Position numbers and translations under genes: made by a program
In this document: positions 9,029 to 17,022 of the stretch, one piece after another
Layout: each line of letters begins with the position of its first letter
Numbering within the stretch: the stretch's first letter is position 1
Notes under the pieces: model-generated
Database searches by the model: none
What the model was told of the DNA's origin: nothing
What the model saw: only the letters and a program-made list of their open reading frames with translations
DNA from: Gammaproteobacteria bacterium
GTDB lineage: Bacteria; Pseudomonadota; Gammaproteobacteria; Pseudomonadales; Azotimanducaceae
Length of the DNA: 64,000 nt
Direction: 5' to 3'
NCBI GenBank assembly: GCA_026705345.1
Contig: JAPPAV010000140.1
Location: 1 to 64,000 of the forward strand

Positions 9029-11251
9029 TTAGCCCAGGACCTCCAGGTTCGCGTACGCGAGCATCAGCCACTTCGACCCGGCGTTCGCGAAGTTGACCTG
9101 CACGCGGGTCCGCTCGCCGCCGCCTTCGGCCTGCAGGACGATGCCGTCGCCGAACTTGGCGTGCCGGACGGTCTGGCCGATGCGCAAGCCGCCGTAGTCC
9201 TCGCCCAAGTCCTTCGCGCCGTTGCCGGCCTGGGCCCGGAACGGTCGCGACACCGTGCCGCCCATGCGCACTTCCTCCAGACATTCCGGGGGCACTTCGT
9301 CGAGGAAACGCGACGGCCAGTTGTGGCTCTGCATGCCGTTCATGCGCCTAGTCTCGGCATACGTGAAGTAGAGCTGGCGCATGGCGCGGGTAATCCCGAC
9401 GTAGGCCAGCCGGCGTTCCTCCTCCAGGCGCCCGGGTTCGCGCATGGACCGGGTGTTGGGAAAGAGACCCTCCTCCATACCCGCCATGAAGACCAACGGG
9501 AACTCGAGCCCCTTGGCGGAGTGCATGGTCATCATCTGCAGAGCCGGGCCCCCGCTCTGATAGTCGCCGCTCTCCAGCGCCGCCTGGTCGAGAAACTCGT
9601 CGAGTTCGGATGCCTGCGACTCCTCCTCGCCGGTGTCCTCAACCGGAAACACCAGGTCGCGACCGAACTGGCGACAGGCGGTCACGAGTTCCTCCAGGTT
9701 CTCCTTGCGCGCCATGCCCCGTTCGCCGCCCTCCTTCGAGTGGAACGCCATCAAGCCACTGGCCTCGATGCAAAGCTCCGCGATCTCGTAGAGGGGTGCG
9801 TTTTCCACGGCGCCGGCGATGTTGTCGATCAGCTTGATGAACGCCCCGACGGTGGTTGCGGCCCGTCCCTTGAAAACACCGTGCGCGATTCCGTCCTTGG
9901 ACGCCTGCCACATGGACGTGCCGTTGGCCCGCGCCAGGGAGCGAATCGCGTCGACGGTCTTGCCGCCGATACCCCGGGGCGGCGTGTTGACGACGCGTTC
10001 GAAGGCGACGTCGGCATGACGCTGGCTCACGAGGCGCATATAGGCCAAGGCGTTCTTGATTTCCAAGCGCTCGAAGAAGCGCAGACCGCCGTAGATACGG
10101 TACGGGATGTCAAGCCGCAGACAGGCCTCCTCGATGACCCGGGACTGGGCGTTCGACCGGTACAGCACGGCGATGTCGTCGGCGCTGCCGCCATCCTCGA
10201 TCCAGCGCTGGGCGCGGTCGGCAACGAACCGGGCCTCGTCGAGGTCGTTGTAGCCGGAGTACACCAGGATCGGCCCGCCTACGCCCGCATCGGTCCACAG
10301 GTTCTTGCCCAGACGCTCCGCGTTGTTGCCGATCAGCGTATTGGCAGCTTCCAGGATACGACTCGTCGACCGATAGTTCTGTTCGAGCCTGACGACCTCG
10401 ACATCCGTGAAGTCGGTCTGGAAGTCGTGGATGTTCTGGATCTTGGCGCCCCGCCAACCGTAGATCGACTGATCGTCGTCGCCCACGGCCCAGACCGCGC
10501 CCGGTCCCAGCACGCTGTCCGGCTCTGCCGCGGCAAGCACGCGCAGCCAAGCGTACTGAATGGTGTTGGTGTCCTGGAACTCGTCGACGAGGAGGTGGCG
10601 GAAGCGGCGCCGGTAGTGTGACCGCAGGTCGTCGTTGGTGAGCAGGAGTTCGTGGCTGCGCAACAGGAGTTCCGCGAAGTCGACCAGTCCGCCTTGGTTG
10701 CAGAGTGCTTCGTAGGCCTCGTAGATGCCGCGGTGAATCGTCCCGAAGACATCGTGCTCTGCCACTTCCACGTCCTTGGCGCGTCGACCTTCGTCCTTGT
10801 GCGAATTGATGAACCAAACCGCCTGCCGCACGGGCCACTTCTGCTCGTCGACATCGAGGGTACGGACGACGCGCTTGACGAGACGTAGCTGGTCGTCCGC
10901 ATCGAGTATCTGAAAGTTCTGGGGAAGTCCCGCCTCCTGCCAATGCATGCGTAGAAGCCGATGGGCAATGCCGTGGAAAGTGCCCACCCACATGGCGCGC
11001 GCCGGTCCCTCCAGCAACCGTTCGACCCGTCCCCGCATCTCGGCCGCGGCCTTGTTGGTGAACGTGACCGCGAGAATGCCGCCGGGCGATGCCCCTAGAG
11101 TCTCGACCAGGTAGGCGATCCGATGCACCAGGACGCGGGTCTTGCCGCTACCCGCACCGGCCACTACCAGGAGGTTGCCGACAGGTGCCGTGACCGCTTC
11201 ACGCTGGCGCTCGTTCAGACCGTCGAGGATGTGGGTTACGTCCAACGCCAA
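9029..11251 (-). CDS. uvrD: DNA helicase II, UvrD/PcrA
   Basis: This 740-residue superfamily 1A helicase unwinds DNA 3'-to-5' in nucleotide-excision and mismatch repair. Visible motifs in order: Q motif region LNERQREAV, Walker A AGAGSGKTRVL, motif Ia VTFTNKAAAEMRGRV, motif II LLVDEFQDTNTIQY, motif III VGDDDQSIYGWRGA, motif IV LEQNYRSTSRILE, and the C-terminal VNTPPRGIGGKT and TMHSAKGLEFPLVFM. Length agrees with the family (about 720-750). A possible LexA-type box lies 12 bases upstream of the start codon. It is followed 32 bases later by the sulfatase on the same strand. Confidence 0.95.
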   Translation of the reverse strand: MALDVTHILDGLNERQREAVTAPVGNLLVVAGAGSGKTRVLVHRIAYLVETLGASPGGILAVTFTNKAAAEMRGRVERLLEGPARAMWVGTFHGIAHRLLRMHWQEAGLPQNFQILDADDQLRLVKRVVRTLDVDEQKWPVRQAVWFINSHKDEGRRAKDVEVAEHDVFGTIHRGIYEAYEALCNQGGLVDFAELLLRSHELLLTNDDLRSHYRRRFRHLLVDEFQDTNTIQYAWLRVLAAAEPDSVLGPGAVWAVGDDDQSIYGWRGAKIQNIHDFQTDFTDVEVVRLEQNYRSTSRILEAANTLIGNNAERLGKNLWTDAGVGGPILVYSGYNDLDEARFVADRAQRWIEDGGSADDIAVLYRSNAQSRVIEEACLRLDIPYRIYGGLRFFERLEIKNALAYMRLVSQRHADVAFERVVNTPPRGIGGKTVDAIRSLARANGTSMWQASKDGIAHGVFKGRAATTVGAFIKLIDNIAGAVENAPLYEIAELCIEASGLMAFHSKEGGERGMARKENLEELVTACRQFGRDLVFPVEDTGEEESQASELDEFLDQAALESGDYQSGGPALQMMTMHSAKGLEFPLVFMAGMEEGLFPNTRSMREPGRLEEERRLAYVGITRAMRQLYFTYAETRRMNGMQSHNWPSRFLDEVPPECLEEVRMGGTVSRPFRAQAGNGAKDLGEDYGGLRIGQTVRHAKFGDGIVLQAEGGGERTRVQVNFANAGSKWLMLAYANLEVLG

Positions 11252-11262
11252 GGCCGCTTAGG

Positions 11263-11278
11263 CTGGATAGGCGGACAG
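11263..11278 (-). promoter_or_regulatory. Possible LexA (SOS) box upstream of uvrD
   Basis: The 16-base stretch has the form CTG-N10-CAG, which is the invariant core of the gammaproteobacterial LexA site CTGT-N8-ACAG. It carries one mismatch in the outer T (CTGG on the plus strand). It lies 12 bases before the uvrD start, where SOS control of uvrD is known in E. coli. The motif is short and could occur by chance. Confidence 0.35.
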
Positions 11279-11329
11279 TATACCCCGCGGGACATGCCAT
11301 CGCTGCGGGATCGTCGCTGGCGCAACGTA

Positions 11330-11348
11330 CCTAGGGGACGGCCCTAGG
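11330..11348. other. 7-bp perfect inverted repeat CCTAGGG-N5-CCCTAGG
   Basis: A perfect inverted repeat with a 5-base loop lies in the divergent gap between uvrD and the orphan membrane-protein gene. There is no T-run on either side, so it is not an intrinsic terminator. It could be a protein-binding palindrome or a leader hairpin of the plus-strand gene. Confidence 0.4.
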
Positions 11349-11487
11349 CGTCCGCGCCGCACAAACGGCTGGAATGTTCTGGCGCTTCGGCCACGAGGCG
11401 TTAGTTCCGGTCGGCAGGGCTCGCCCGTGGACGGTTCCATCCGACCTGTTGACTGGACAGATTGGTACAAGGAGACTCAGGGTCCAA

Positions 11488-12093
11488 TTGGGTGTCTCAG
11501 AGATCGAGCTCTTGTTCCAACGGTATGTGAACATGCTCGACGGGGCCGGACTTGCCAAGTGCCTGGCGCTCGCCGTTGCGTCCACCGCAGCGTGGTACCT
11601 GGTCTACAGACTGTTGGATCTCATCGGCGGCAGCGCCGACGCGGTACCGGCGAATTGGAGCGAGTTGGGGGGGTGGTTGCTGTTCTGGTTCACGGGGACG
11701 ATCTACAGCGCGCTCGTCCTGTTCCGCTACCTGGATTCCGGGAATCTCTCGTGGCGACCGATCGTCGTCGGCCTCGGGGGCGCATTCAGCTACTGGATCG
11801 GCGTGCAGTACGTGATGTGGCAGGATCCGCTGGACACCGTGATCCTCGACTCGGCTGTTGCGGGTGTCATCACCGCGGCCTTTATCGGATACCTCGTAAT
11901 ACAGTTCGGCACGGTACGGTTCGCGTGGTGGGCGTTCGCTTTCCTTTGCGCAGGTGGCGCCCTCGGCGGGGCGACAATTGGCTGGACGGGGCCGGGCAAC
12001 GAACCTGGGTTCATTGCCGGCCATGCAATGTGGCAAATCCTCACCTGCGCTGCCCTTTTCCACTCGCCGAAGTCGGTATTGCGAGAGGGCTAG
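11488..12093 (+). CDS. Orphan six-helix membrane protein of unknown function
   Basis: I do not recognise this protein. It has about six hydrophobic segments separated by short loops (for example LALAVASTAAWYLVYRLLDL, WLLFWFTGTIYSALVLF, then SYWIGVQYVMW and a Gly-rich helix GGALGGATIGW). There is no signal peptide or enzymatic motif. The open frame extends to ATG 11374, but that part is hydrophilic, low-grade coding. I prefer TTG 11488, which has AAGGAGA at 11469-11475; ATG 11532 is another option. It is transcribed away from uvrD and converges on glmS, with no operon partner. Confidence 0.6.
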   Translation: MGVSEIELLFQRYVNMLDGAGLAKCLALAVASTAAWYLVYRLLDLIGGSADAVPANWSELGGWLLFWFTGTIYSALVLFRYLDSGNLSWRPIVVGLGGAFSYWIGVQYVMWQDPLDTVILDSAVAGVITAAFIGYLVIQFGTVRFAWWAFAFLCAGGALGGATIGWTGPGNEPGFIAGHAMWQILTCAALFHSPKSVLREG

Positions 12094-12188
12094 GTCAATC
12101 CGGAATTGGACTTTCCGTGTTGATCTGGGGTTGTCAAGCGCTCATGCCACGTTCGATGAATCGCCCGCCCTAGCGGCCTAGCGTCGCC

Positions 12189-14045
12189 CTACTCAACCGT
12201 CACCGACTTCGCCAAGTTTCTCGGCTGGTCGACGTCCGTGCCCTTGAGCACCGCCGTGTGGTAGGCCAGCAACTGCAGCGGTACCGTATAGACGATGGGT
12301 GCTAGCAACTCGTGCACCTTGGGCACCTCGATGACCGTCACGCCGTCCGCCTCGGCGATGCCCGCGTGGGCATCGGCGAATACGTAGAGCCTGCCGCCCC
12401 GGGCGCGCACCTCCTGGAGGTTCGAGCGAACCTTCTTGACGAGTTCGTCCCCAGGTGCCACCGCGACCACTGGCATGTCTTCGTCCACCAGCGCGAGCGG
12501 ACCGTGCTTCAGTTCGCCCGCGGGGTAGCCTTCGGCATGGATGTAGGAAATCTCCTTGAGCTTGAGCGCCCCTTCCAGCGCCACCGGGTAGTGGGCACCG
12601 CGACCGAGGAATAGGGCGTGATGGCGGTGCATGAACTCGACCGCCAACTCGTCGATCCGCTGATCGAGGGTGAGCGTCTCCTCCACGACCTCCGGCAGGG
12701 CACGCAGCGCATCGACCAGTTCCCGTTCCCTGTCCCGGCTCAACCCGGCGCGGCGCGCGAGCAGGATCGCCAGCATCATCAACGCCGCCAGCTGGGTGGT
12801 GAAGGCCTTGGTGGACGCAACACAGATCTCCACGCCCGCCTGGGTCAGGATGGCCAGATCCGACTCCCGCACCTGGGTGCTCGTCGGGACGTTGCACACC
12901 GTCACGGTGTGCTCGAAACCGGAACTCTGGGCGATACGGTGGGCGGCCAGGGTGTCCGCTGTCTCGCCGGATTGGGAAATCGTCACGAAGAGCCCGCCGG
13001 GGGGCGTGACGAACTTCCGGTAGCGGAACTCCGAGGCGATCTCGACACTGGTCGGAATCCCCGCCAGTTCCTCGATCCAGTAGCGGGCGATGCAGCCTGC
13101 GTAGTACGCCGTGCCGCACGCGGCGATGGTGACTGACCGCGTATCGTCGAGGACGCGCTTGGCATCGATGCCGAACGCCGGTTCGAGGACGTGATCGCTT
13201 CCCAATCGGCCTTCCAGGGTGTCCCGGATGGCCTTGGGCTGTTCGTGGATCTCCTTCTCCATGTGATGGCGGTACTCGCCCTTGTCAGCCGCATCGCCGC
13301 TGTGCTCGACCCGAACGGTCGATCGAACCACGGCGCGGTCATTGACGTTCCAAATCGAGATCGACCGGGACGTCAGGTCGACCAGATCGCCCTGTTCGAG
13401 ATAGATGAACCGGTCAGTCACCGGACGTAGCGCCAGCGCGTCCGACGCGATGAAGTTCTCGCCGATGCCGACGCCCACCACCAGCGGACTGCCGACCCGG
13501 ACGCCGACGATCCGGCCGGGGTCGTCCCGAAACATCACCCCTAAGGCGTAGGCGCCGTCCAAGCGCTTCACCGCCTTGCGGACCGCCTCCAGAAGGTCTT
13601 CCTCCTCGTCGGTGCAGCGGTCGATCAGATGCGCGATCACCTCGGAGTCCGTTCCGGAGTCGAACTGATAGCCGTCATCCATCAGTTCGCCGCGCAATTC
13701 CTCGAAGTTCTCGACGATGCCGTTGTGCACCAAGCAGATCCGGCCCCGGGACATGTGCGGGTGCGCGTTTTCCACGGACGGCCGACCGTGGGTCGCCCAA
13801 CGGGTGTGGGCGATTCCCGTCGTCCCGAAGATCGGGTCCAACGCTAGGTTTTCCGCCAGTTCTTGGACACGGCCGATGGTGCGACGGCGCTCGATGGTCG
13901 AACCGTTTACGGCCTTGAGATCGATGCCGTTCCGGGCCACCGCGATCCCGGCGGAGTCGTAACCCCGATATTCCAGTCGCTGCAGACCTTCAAGCAGGAT
14001 GGCCGGCACTTCCCGGCCCGCTACTGCCCCAACGATGCCGCACAT
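12189..14045 (-). CDS. glmS: Glutamine--fructose-6-phosphate aminotransferase (isomerizing)
   Basis: GlmS makes glucosamine-6-phosphate, the first step towards UDP-GlcNAc for peptidoglycan and LPS. The N-terminus MCGIVGAVAG exposes the nucleophilic Cys after Met removal, followed by the glutaminase domain (THGRPSVENAHPH, HNGIVENFEEL). Two SIS domains follow (for example TISQSGETADTLAA and CVASTKAFTTQLAA). The C-terminus DQPRNLAKSVTVE is the conserved family ending. At 618 residues it has normal length. It lies 5 bases after glmU on the same strand, so the two steps of the UDP-GlcNAc pathway form an operon. I saw no glmS ribozyme: the 5' side is occupied by glmU. Confidence 0.96.
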   Translation of the reverse strand: MCGIVGAVAGREVPAILLEGLQRLEYRGYDSAGIAVARNGIDLKAVNGSTIERRRTIGRVQELAENLALDPIFGTTGIAHTRWATHGRPSVENAHPHMSRGRICLVHNGIVENFEELRGELMDDGYQFDSGTDSEVIAHLIDRCTDEEEDLLEAVRKAVKRLDGAYALGVMFRDDPGRIVGVRVGSPLVVGVGIGENFIASDALALRPVTDRFIYLEQGDLVDLTSRSISIWNVNDRAVVRSTVRVEHSGDAADKGEYRHHMEKEIHEQPKAIRDTLEGRLGSDHVLEPAFGIDAKRVLDDTRSVTIAACGTAYYAGCIARYWIEELAGIPTSVEIASEFRYRKFVTPPGGLFVTISQSGETADTLAAHRIAQSSGFEHTVTVCNVPTSTQVRESDLAILTQAGVEICVASTKAFTTQLAALMMLAILLARRAGLSRDRERELVDALRALPEVVEETLTLDQRIDELAVEFMHRHHALFLGRGAHYPVALEGALKLKEISYIHAEGYPAGELKHGPLALVDEDMPVVAVAPGDELVKKVRSNLQEVRARGGRLYVFADAHAGIAEADGVTVIEVPKVHELLAPIVYTVPLQLLAYHTAVLKGTDVDQPRNLAKSVTVE

Positions 14046-14050
14046 GGCTG

Positions 14051-15439
14051 TTACCCTTTGGTCCGACGCTTGCGTTTGGCCGGAGGCGTCCATCCCGGGA
14101 TGTTGCGCTGGCGGCCCCGACCCACCGCGAGATCCTCGCGCCGAACCTTGGTGGTGATCGTCGATCCCGCGCCGATATAGGCTTCGTCCTCGATGACCAG
14201 CGGCGCGACGAGCGTTGCGTTGGTACCCACAAACACGCCGTCGCCGATCTGTGTACGGTGCTTGTCCACCCCGTCGTAGTTGCAGGTGACCGCGCCGGCT
14301 CCGATATTGCTGCGCTCGCCCACCGACGCATCGCCCAGGTAGGCCAGGTGGTTGGCCTTGGCACCGGCGCCGATACTCGCTTTCTTGGTTTCGACGAAAT
14401 TGCCGATATGTACCGACTCGCCCAGCTCGGTGCCCGGCCGCAGCCGGGCGAACGGGCCGATCCGACAGCCGGCAGCGATGGAAGCGCCGTCGATGGAACT
14501 CAAGGGCTCGACGCTGACACCGTCGGCCAATGTCGAGTCGCTGATCACGCAGCCGGGTCCGACGTGTACCCCGTCTCCCAAGCAAACGGTGCCTTCGAAT
14601 ACGACGTTGACGTCGATGACGCAGTCGCGCCCGGCGCGAAGCGAACCCCGGATGTCGATGCGTGCGGGATCCATCAGGGTTACGCCCTCGGCCATCAGCC
14701 GGGAAGCCTCGCGGCGTTGGTGAATGCGCTCCAACCGGGCCAACTGGGCGCGATCGTTGGCGCCAAGGGACTCCTCGGCGCCGGCCGGCACACCGGTCAC
14801 TGCCAATCCGCGTGCTACGGCCAACGAGATGACGTCCGTCAAGTAGTACTCGCCCTGATCGTTGTCCGGTCGAAGGGAGGTGACGAGATCGAGAAGCACC
14901 GGTTTGGAAGCTGCCAGGATGCCCGTGTTGACCTCCGTGATGGCTTTTTCGGCCTCGGTTGCGTCGCGCTCCTCGACAATGCCGGTAACGTGTCCGTCGC
15001 CATCGCGCTGGACTCGCCCGAAGCCGAACGGATCGGGGAGATCCGCACACGCCAGGGCGACGCCGGAACCGGCCGCCTCGATGCAGCCCATCATTGTGTC
15101 GGAGGTCGTGAACGGCGCATCGCCGAACAGGACGAGGACCGTCGCGTCGTGCGATACCACCGGCAACGCCTTGCCAACTGCATGGCCCGTCCCCTGACGC
15201 GACTCCTGCATCACCCAGGAGAGGCCGGGGCAATCCGCGAAACAGGCTCTAACCCGTTCGCTCTGCTCGCCGACGACCACGTGGATGCGGCTCGGTTCGA
15301 GACGTCGGGCGGTGTCGAGGACATGTTCGAGCAGCGGACGTCCACCCAGTGGATGCAACACCTTGGGCAACGCCGAGTGCATTCGCGTCCCCGCGCCTGC
15401 TGCCAGTACCACTACCTCTACGGCCATCCTTGATGCCAT
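14051..15439 (-). CDS. glmU: Bifunctional UDP-GlcNAc pyrophosphorylase / glucosamine-1-phosphate acetyltransferase
   Basis: GlmU acetylates glucosamine-1-P and then transfers UMP to give UDP-GlcNAc. The N-terminal uridylyltransferase domain has VVVLAAGAGTRMHSALPKVL and GTGHAVGKAL. The C-terminal half is a left-handed beta-helix with hexapeptide repeats (for example IGPFARLRPGTELG, ASIGAGAKANHLAYLGD, then NIGAGAVTCNYDG, containing the acetyl-CoA site). At 462 residues it matches the family. Starts at 15439 and 15427 are both possible. It precedes glmS in an operon and is divergent from galU across about 110 bases. Confidence 0.95.
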   Translation of the reverse strand: MASRMAVEVVVLAAGAGTRMHSALPKVLHPLGGRPLLEHVLDTARRLEPSRIHVVVGEQSERVRACFADCPGLSWVMQESRQGTGHAVGKALPVVSHDATVLVLFGDAPFTTSDTMMGCIEAAGSGVALACADLPDPFGFGRVQRDGDGHVTGIVEERDATEAEKAITEVNTGILAASKPVLLDLVTSLRPDNDQGEYYLTDVISLAVARGLAVTGVPAGAEESLGANDRAQLARLERIHQRREASRLMAEGVTLMDPARIDIRGSLRAGRDCVIDVNVVFEGTVCLGDGVHVGPGCVISDSTLADGVSVEPLSSIDGASIAAGCRIGPFARLRPGTELGESVHIGNFVETKKASIGAGAKANHLAYLGDASVGERSNIGAGAVTCNYDGVDKHRTQIGDGVFVGTNATLVAPLVIEDEAYIGAGSTITTKVRREDLAVGRGRQRNIPGWTPPAKRKRRTKG

Positions 15440-15547
15440 CGGATCGCAAGCGGTCGATTATAGCCCCGGTGCGGATACCTGCCCCGTTGGCTAGCGTTTC
15501 GTTTTGCTACAGTGTGTTCGCCGGGGCCACCCGAACGGAGCGCAACC

Positions 15548-16420
15548 TTGTCGGTGTCGCCCATCACGAAGGCGGTAGTTGCTGCTGCGGGCAGGGGTAC
15601 GCGGTTTCTGCCCGCCACCAAGGCGATCCCCAAGGAGATGATCCCGTTGATCGACCGGCCGATCATCCAGTACCTCGTGGAGGAACTCGCCGCGAGCGGC
15701 ATCGAGGACATCGTTTTCGTCACACGCTGGGACAAGAAGGTGCTGGAGGATCACTTCGACCAACACCCCACTCTCGAAGACGCGCTCCAAGCCTGCGGCA
15801 ACGAGCGCTATCTCGCGGAAACCCGACGACCCGGCGAACTGGTGAATGTCGCCTACATCCGCCAAAAGGGACCGTACGGCAACGGCACCCCGGCTCTCAA
15901 CGCCGCGCCACTCGTCGGTGGCGAGCCTTTCGTCTACGCCTTCGGCGACGACCTCGTGAGTTCCGCGGTTCCCTTCACCCGGCAACTGATCGAGCAGTAC
16001 CGCGACACGCCCGGTGTGATCCTCGGGGCCCAGGAGGTACCGCGTGAGGAGGTTACCAACTACGGGATGATCGAAGTCGACGCCGACATGCGGGTCACCA
16101 AGATCGTCGAGAAGCCCGAACCCGCGGCGGTAACCTCCAACCTGGTTGGCTTCGGGCGCTACATACTGCCGCCCGAGGTGACCGCGCTACTTGGCGAGAT
16201 TCCGATCGGGAAAGGCGGCGAGCTTTGGCTGATGGATGCCATCGAGGCCTACATGCGGCAAGGCGGGGCGGTGTACGCCTGCCCGGTCCGGGAAGGGCGA
16301 TGGCTTACCACCGGCGACCCGGTGAACTACCTCGAGGCGCTCTTCCACTACGGACTTGAACGCGACGACTTGAAAGACGACCTGGCACGGATCATCAAGC
16401 GGTTCGCCAAACGGCTGTGA
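15548..16420 (+). CDS. galU: UTP--glucose-1-phosphate uridylyltransferase
   Basis: GalU makes UDP-glucose for surface polysaccharides and sugar interconversion. The N-terminal signature AAAGRGTRFLPATKAIPKEM and the block PLIDRPIIQYLVEE are diagnostic, and ILGAQEVPREEVTNYGMIEV follows. I chose TTG 15548 because a GGAG motif (15537-15540) sits 7 bases upstream and the encoded start LSVSPITKAVVAAAG matches usual GalU N-termini; GTG 15554 or an ATG at 15512 are alternatives. The product is about 290 residues, normal for the family. It is divergent from glmU, so two UDP-sugar pathways share a promoter region. Confidence 0.93.
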   Translation: MSVSPITKAVVAAAGRGTRFLPATKAIPKEMIPLIDRPIIQYLVEELAASGIEDIVFVTRWDKKVLEDHFDQHPTLEDALQACGNERYLAETRRPGELVNVAYIRQKGPYGNGTPALNAAPLVGGEPFVYAFGDDLVSSAVPFTRQLIEQYRDTPGVILGAQEVPREEVTNYGMIEVDADMRVTKIVEKPEPAAVTSNLVGFGRYILPPEVTALLGEIPIGKGGELWLMDAIEAYMRQGGAVYACPVREGRWLTTGDPVNYLEALFHYGLERDDLKDDLARIIKRFAKRL

Positions 16421-16479
16421 CTTGGAGAGATTTCCTACACGGCAAAGTGGTAATGTCCCGCAGACGGCGGGCTCGGAAT

Positions 16480-16496
16480 GGCGCATTGTGATGCGC
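16480..16496 (+). other. Small inverted repeat GCGCAT-TGTG-ATGCGC
   Basis: A perfect 6-bp stem with a 4-base loop lies in the gap between galU and the coiled-coil gene at 16525. There is no U-run, so it is not a clear terminator. It may be a leader hairpin of the downstream gene or a chance palindrome. Confidence 0.3.
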
Positions 16497-16524
16497 TTCG
16501 AGTCAACGATCCGAAGTACCCGAA

Positions 16525-16998
16525 ATGGCTCAGCAAGAGAATGCGTCATCGGGCGATGTGCCCGGCAATACCCGGTCCACCGGTGTCCTGCCGAATTGGC
16601 TGGACAGCCGGACCATCGCGATATTGACCACCCTGCTCACGGTGGCCCTCGCGCTTGGGGCCATGATGCAGACCACCTATTCGCGCATGGGCCAGGAGTT
16701 TGGCCAGTTGCGCCAGGAGTTTGGCCAGTTGCGCCAGGAATTTGGCCAATTGCGCCAGGAATTGCGCCAAGACATCAAGAACCTCAGGGACGAACTGGGC
16801 GCCGAGATCAAGGGCCTCGACACGCGTCTGCGCGCGGTGGAAGTCGACCTGGCTGCCATCCGGGAACGCCTAACCGCCGTCGAAGTCGAGGTTTCGGCCA
16901 TTCGAGTGGCCATGACCGGCTTCGACGCGCGCTTGAAAGCCGTCGAAGGACACACGCACGAACGGGATCCTTGGGATACGCGCCGCCGTGACGGCTGA
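16525..16998 (+). CDS. Membrane-anchored coiled-coil protein with heptad tandem repeat
   Basis: I do not recognise a named family. The 157-residue protein has a polar N-terminus and one transmembrane segment (TIAILTTLLTVALALGAMMQ, about residues 30-49). A long predicted coiled coil reaches nearly to the end. The coiled coil begins with a seven-residue unit, roughly Q-E-F-G-Q-L-R, repeated three times and then degenerating (QELRQDIKNLRDEL). The later part RAVEVDLAAIRERLTAVEVE resembles the DUF1640/haemolysin-XhlA type of small membrane coiled coils. The heptad is encoded by 21-bp DNA repeats at about 16690-16760. It could be a spacer or oligomerisation protein. Confidence 0.7.
   Translation: MAQQENASSGDVPGNTRSTGVLPNWLDSRTIAILTTLLTVALALGAMMQTTYSRMGQEFGQLRQEFGQLRQEFGQLRQELRQDIKNLRDELGAEIKGLDTRLRAVEVDLAAIRERLTAVEVEVSAIRVAMTGFDARLKAVEGHTHERDPWDTRRRDG
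16690..16765 (+). repeat. 21-bp in-frame tandem repeat (about 3.5 copies)
   Basis: The unit is approximately CAGGAGTTTGGCCAGTTGCGC. It recurs about three times with a few third-position changes (GAG/GAA, CAG/CAA) and then a partial copy. Because each unit is exactly one heptad, gain or loss of units would keep frame and only lengthen the coiled coil. Confidence 0.8.
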
Positions 16999-17022
16999 AT
17001 CCGTTGACCGGGTGGCTTGCCC

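Noticed and set aside
12094..12188. Terminator between the orphan membrane protein and glmS
   Set aside because: Some GC-rich partial palindromes occur but there is no stable stem followed by a T-run on either strand.
14046..14050. glmS ribozyme
   Set aside because: Only five bases separate glmU and glmS, and the upstream sequence is glmU coding; there is no room for the ribozyme core.
14046..15233. Upstream extension of the glmS frame
   Set aside because: It lies within glmU in another frame, and GlmS must begin with Met-Cys to expose its catalytic cysteine.
16690..16765. Possible CRISPR-like array
   Set aside because: The 21-bp units are contiguous without spacers and encode an in-frame heptad repeat.
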